Below, in pieces: positions 63,624-64,000 of a DNA stretch of 64,000 bases (the first letter of the stretch is position 1; each line of letters opens with the position of its first letter). Made by a program: the position numbers and the translations under genes. This stretch comes from CAZPRY01 sp964589175 (GTDB taxonomy: Bacteria > Fidelibacterota > UBA2242). Location of the stretch: assembly GCA_964589175.1 (NCBI GenBank), contig CAZPRY010000010.1:1-64000 (forward strand), written 5' to 3'. The notes under the pieces were generated by a model that was given only the letters and a program-made list of their open reading frames with translations, had not been told where the DNA came from and ran no database searches.

Positions 63624-64000
63624 ATGAATAATTTTCTAAGACGATTACAGACATCCATTATCCAGCGAATAAAAGTGCTATCGTTTCTGCGCCGGGAAAC
63701 GGGCTTCTCTTTGAAGGAAATTATCCTTCAAGGGGCTTTGGGCGGCCTCGCCAACGCGGTGATCCTGGTTATCATGACGATGGCCTTGCAGGATATTTAC
63801 GAAGAGACCGCCGATTTTCGAATTTTTCTGATGTATATCCTGGCGATGGTGATTCTGTTTATGGCGCAGCGCCGGCTCTACTTTCGGTGGGTTCATCTGC
63901 TGGAGGCGGGCGTTGATCGTACCCGCAATCACCTTGCCGGAGCGATTCTGAATAGTCGCCTGGATTTCATCGAGGGAATGGATCTGGGAGAAGTGTACAA
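63624..64000 (+). CDS. ABC exporter, N-terminal membrane domain, cut by the window end
   Basis: An open frame from ATG 63624 to the edge gives 125 residues and continues beyond. After a basic N-terminus there are two hydrophobic segments (GALGGLANAVILVIMTMAL and FLMYILAMVILFMAQRRLYF), then a helix with DRTRNHLAGAILNSRL like the intracellular loop of ABC exporters of the cyclic-peptide/pyoverdine (SyrD/PvdE) type. The ATPase domain, if present, lies outside. A GAGGAG sits 30 bases upstream, so an earlier GTG start at 63615 cannot be ruled out. Confidence 0.5.
   Translation, partial: MNNFLRRLQTSIIQRIKVLSFLRRETGFSLKEIILQGALGGLANAVILVIMTMALQDIYEETADFRIFLMYILAMVILFMAQRRLYFRWVHLLEAGVDRTRNHLAGAILNSRLDFIEGMDLGEVY

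Noticed and set aside
1..64000. tRNA, rRNA or riboswitch genes
   Set aside because: None was recognised by eye. A cobalamin riboswitch might be expected near the corrinoid gene, but the 30-base gap before it is too short; a covariance-model search would settle it.

Overview
The window looks like a draft or metagenome-assembled genome of a bacterium from the Fibrobacterota-Chlorobiota-Bacteroidota (FCB) superphylum, most like a Calditrichota, KSB1 or Ignavibacteriota-type lineage. The pointers are secreted proteins ending in type IX secretion (T9SS) sorting domains with the NYPNPFN motif, a PorV/PorQ-type outer-membrane protein, a TonB-dependent receptor with an N-terminal carboxypeptidase-regulatory domain, and moderately GC-rich coding sequence. 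The phylum is inferred; no rRNA or other marker gene is present. A 100-N gap at 61900-61999 confirms a scaffolded assembly.

Layout. (1) 1-1.15 kb: two AT-rich genes of unknown function, unlike the rest. (2) 1.3-4.5 kb, minus strand: three UroD/MtaA-like proteins, one frameshifted. (3) 4.85-42.35 kb, plus strand: a nearly unbroken run of co-oriented genes forming a glycan-utilisation locus. It holds a GH13 alpha-glucosidase, a GntR-family regulator, a TonB receptor, T9SS-exported proteins with a PorV-like partner, a sugar ABC importer (binding protein and two permeases, no ATPase), GH38-type mannosidases, a six-hairpin glycosidase, an esterase, ROK and PfkB sugar kinases, a HAD phosphatase/mutase, a mannose-6-phosphate-isomerase-like fusion, a D-lyxose/D-mannose isomerase-like cupin, an aldose-epimerase-like protein, four more UroD-like proteins and one corrinoid protein. 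(4) 42.4-46.1 kb: a flavoredoxin-like protein and another GH38 enzyme. (5) 46.2-47.95 kb, minus strand: a Bro-N antirepressor-like gene followed by a dinD interrupted by one nonsense codon. (6) 48.4-61.84 kb: a complete type I-B (Cst-type) CRISPR-Cas locus, cas6-cas8-cas7-cas5-cas3-cas4-cas1-cas2 plus an array of 29 repeats, peppered with degenerate octanucleotide repeat elements and three non-cas genes. (7) 62.1 kb to the end: a branched-chain-amino-acid-type binding lipoprotein and the start of an ABC exporter.

How the parts may work together. Oligosaccharides rich in alpha-mannose would be captured and cleaved by the surface and T9SS proteins, imported by the TonB receptor and ABC system, cut by GH38, GH13 and six-hairpin enzymes, and fed to central metabolism by the isomerases and kinases. 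Seven UroD/MtaA-like proteins with a methanol/methylamine-type corrinoid protein in the same locus suggest cobalamin-dependent methyl transfer coupled to sugar breakdown, for example removal of O-methyl groups from methylated sugars. That coupling is inference and is the main candidate for an undescribed system here. The second candidate is the family of octamer repeat elements spread through the cas operon, one pair of which flanks, in inverted orientation, a four-helix-bundle (S23/IVP-type) gene.
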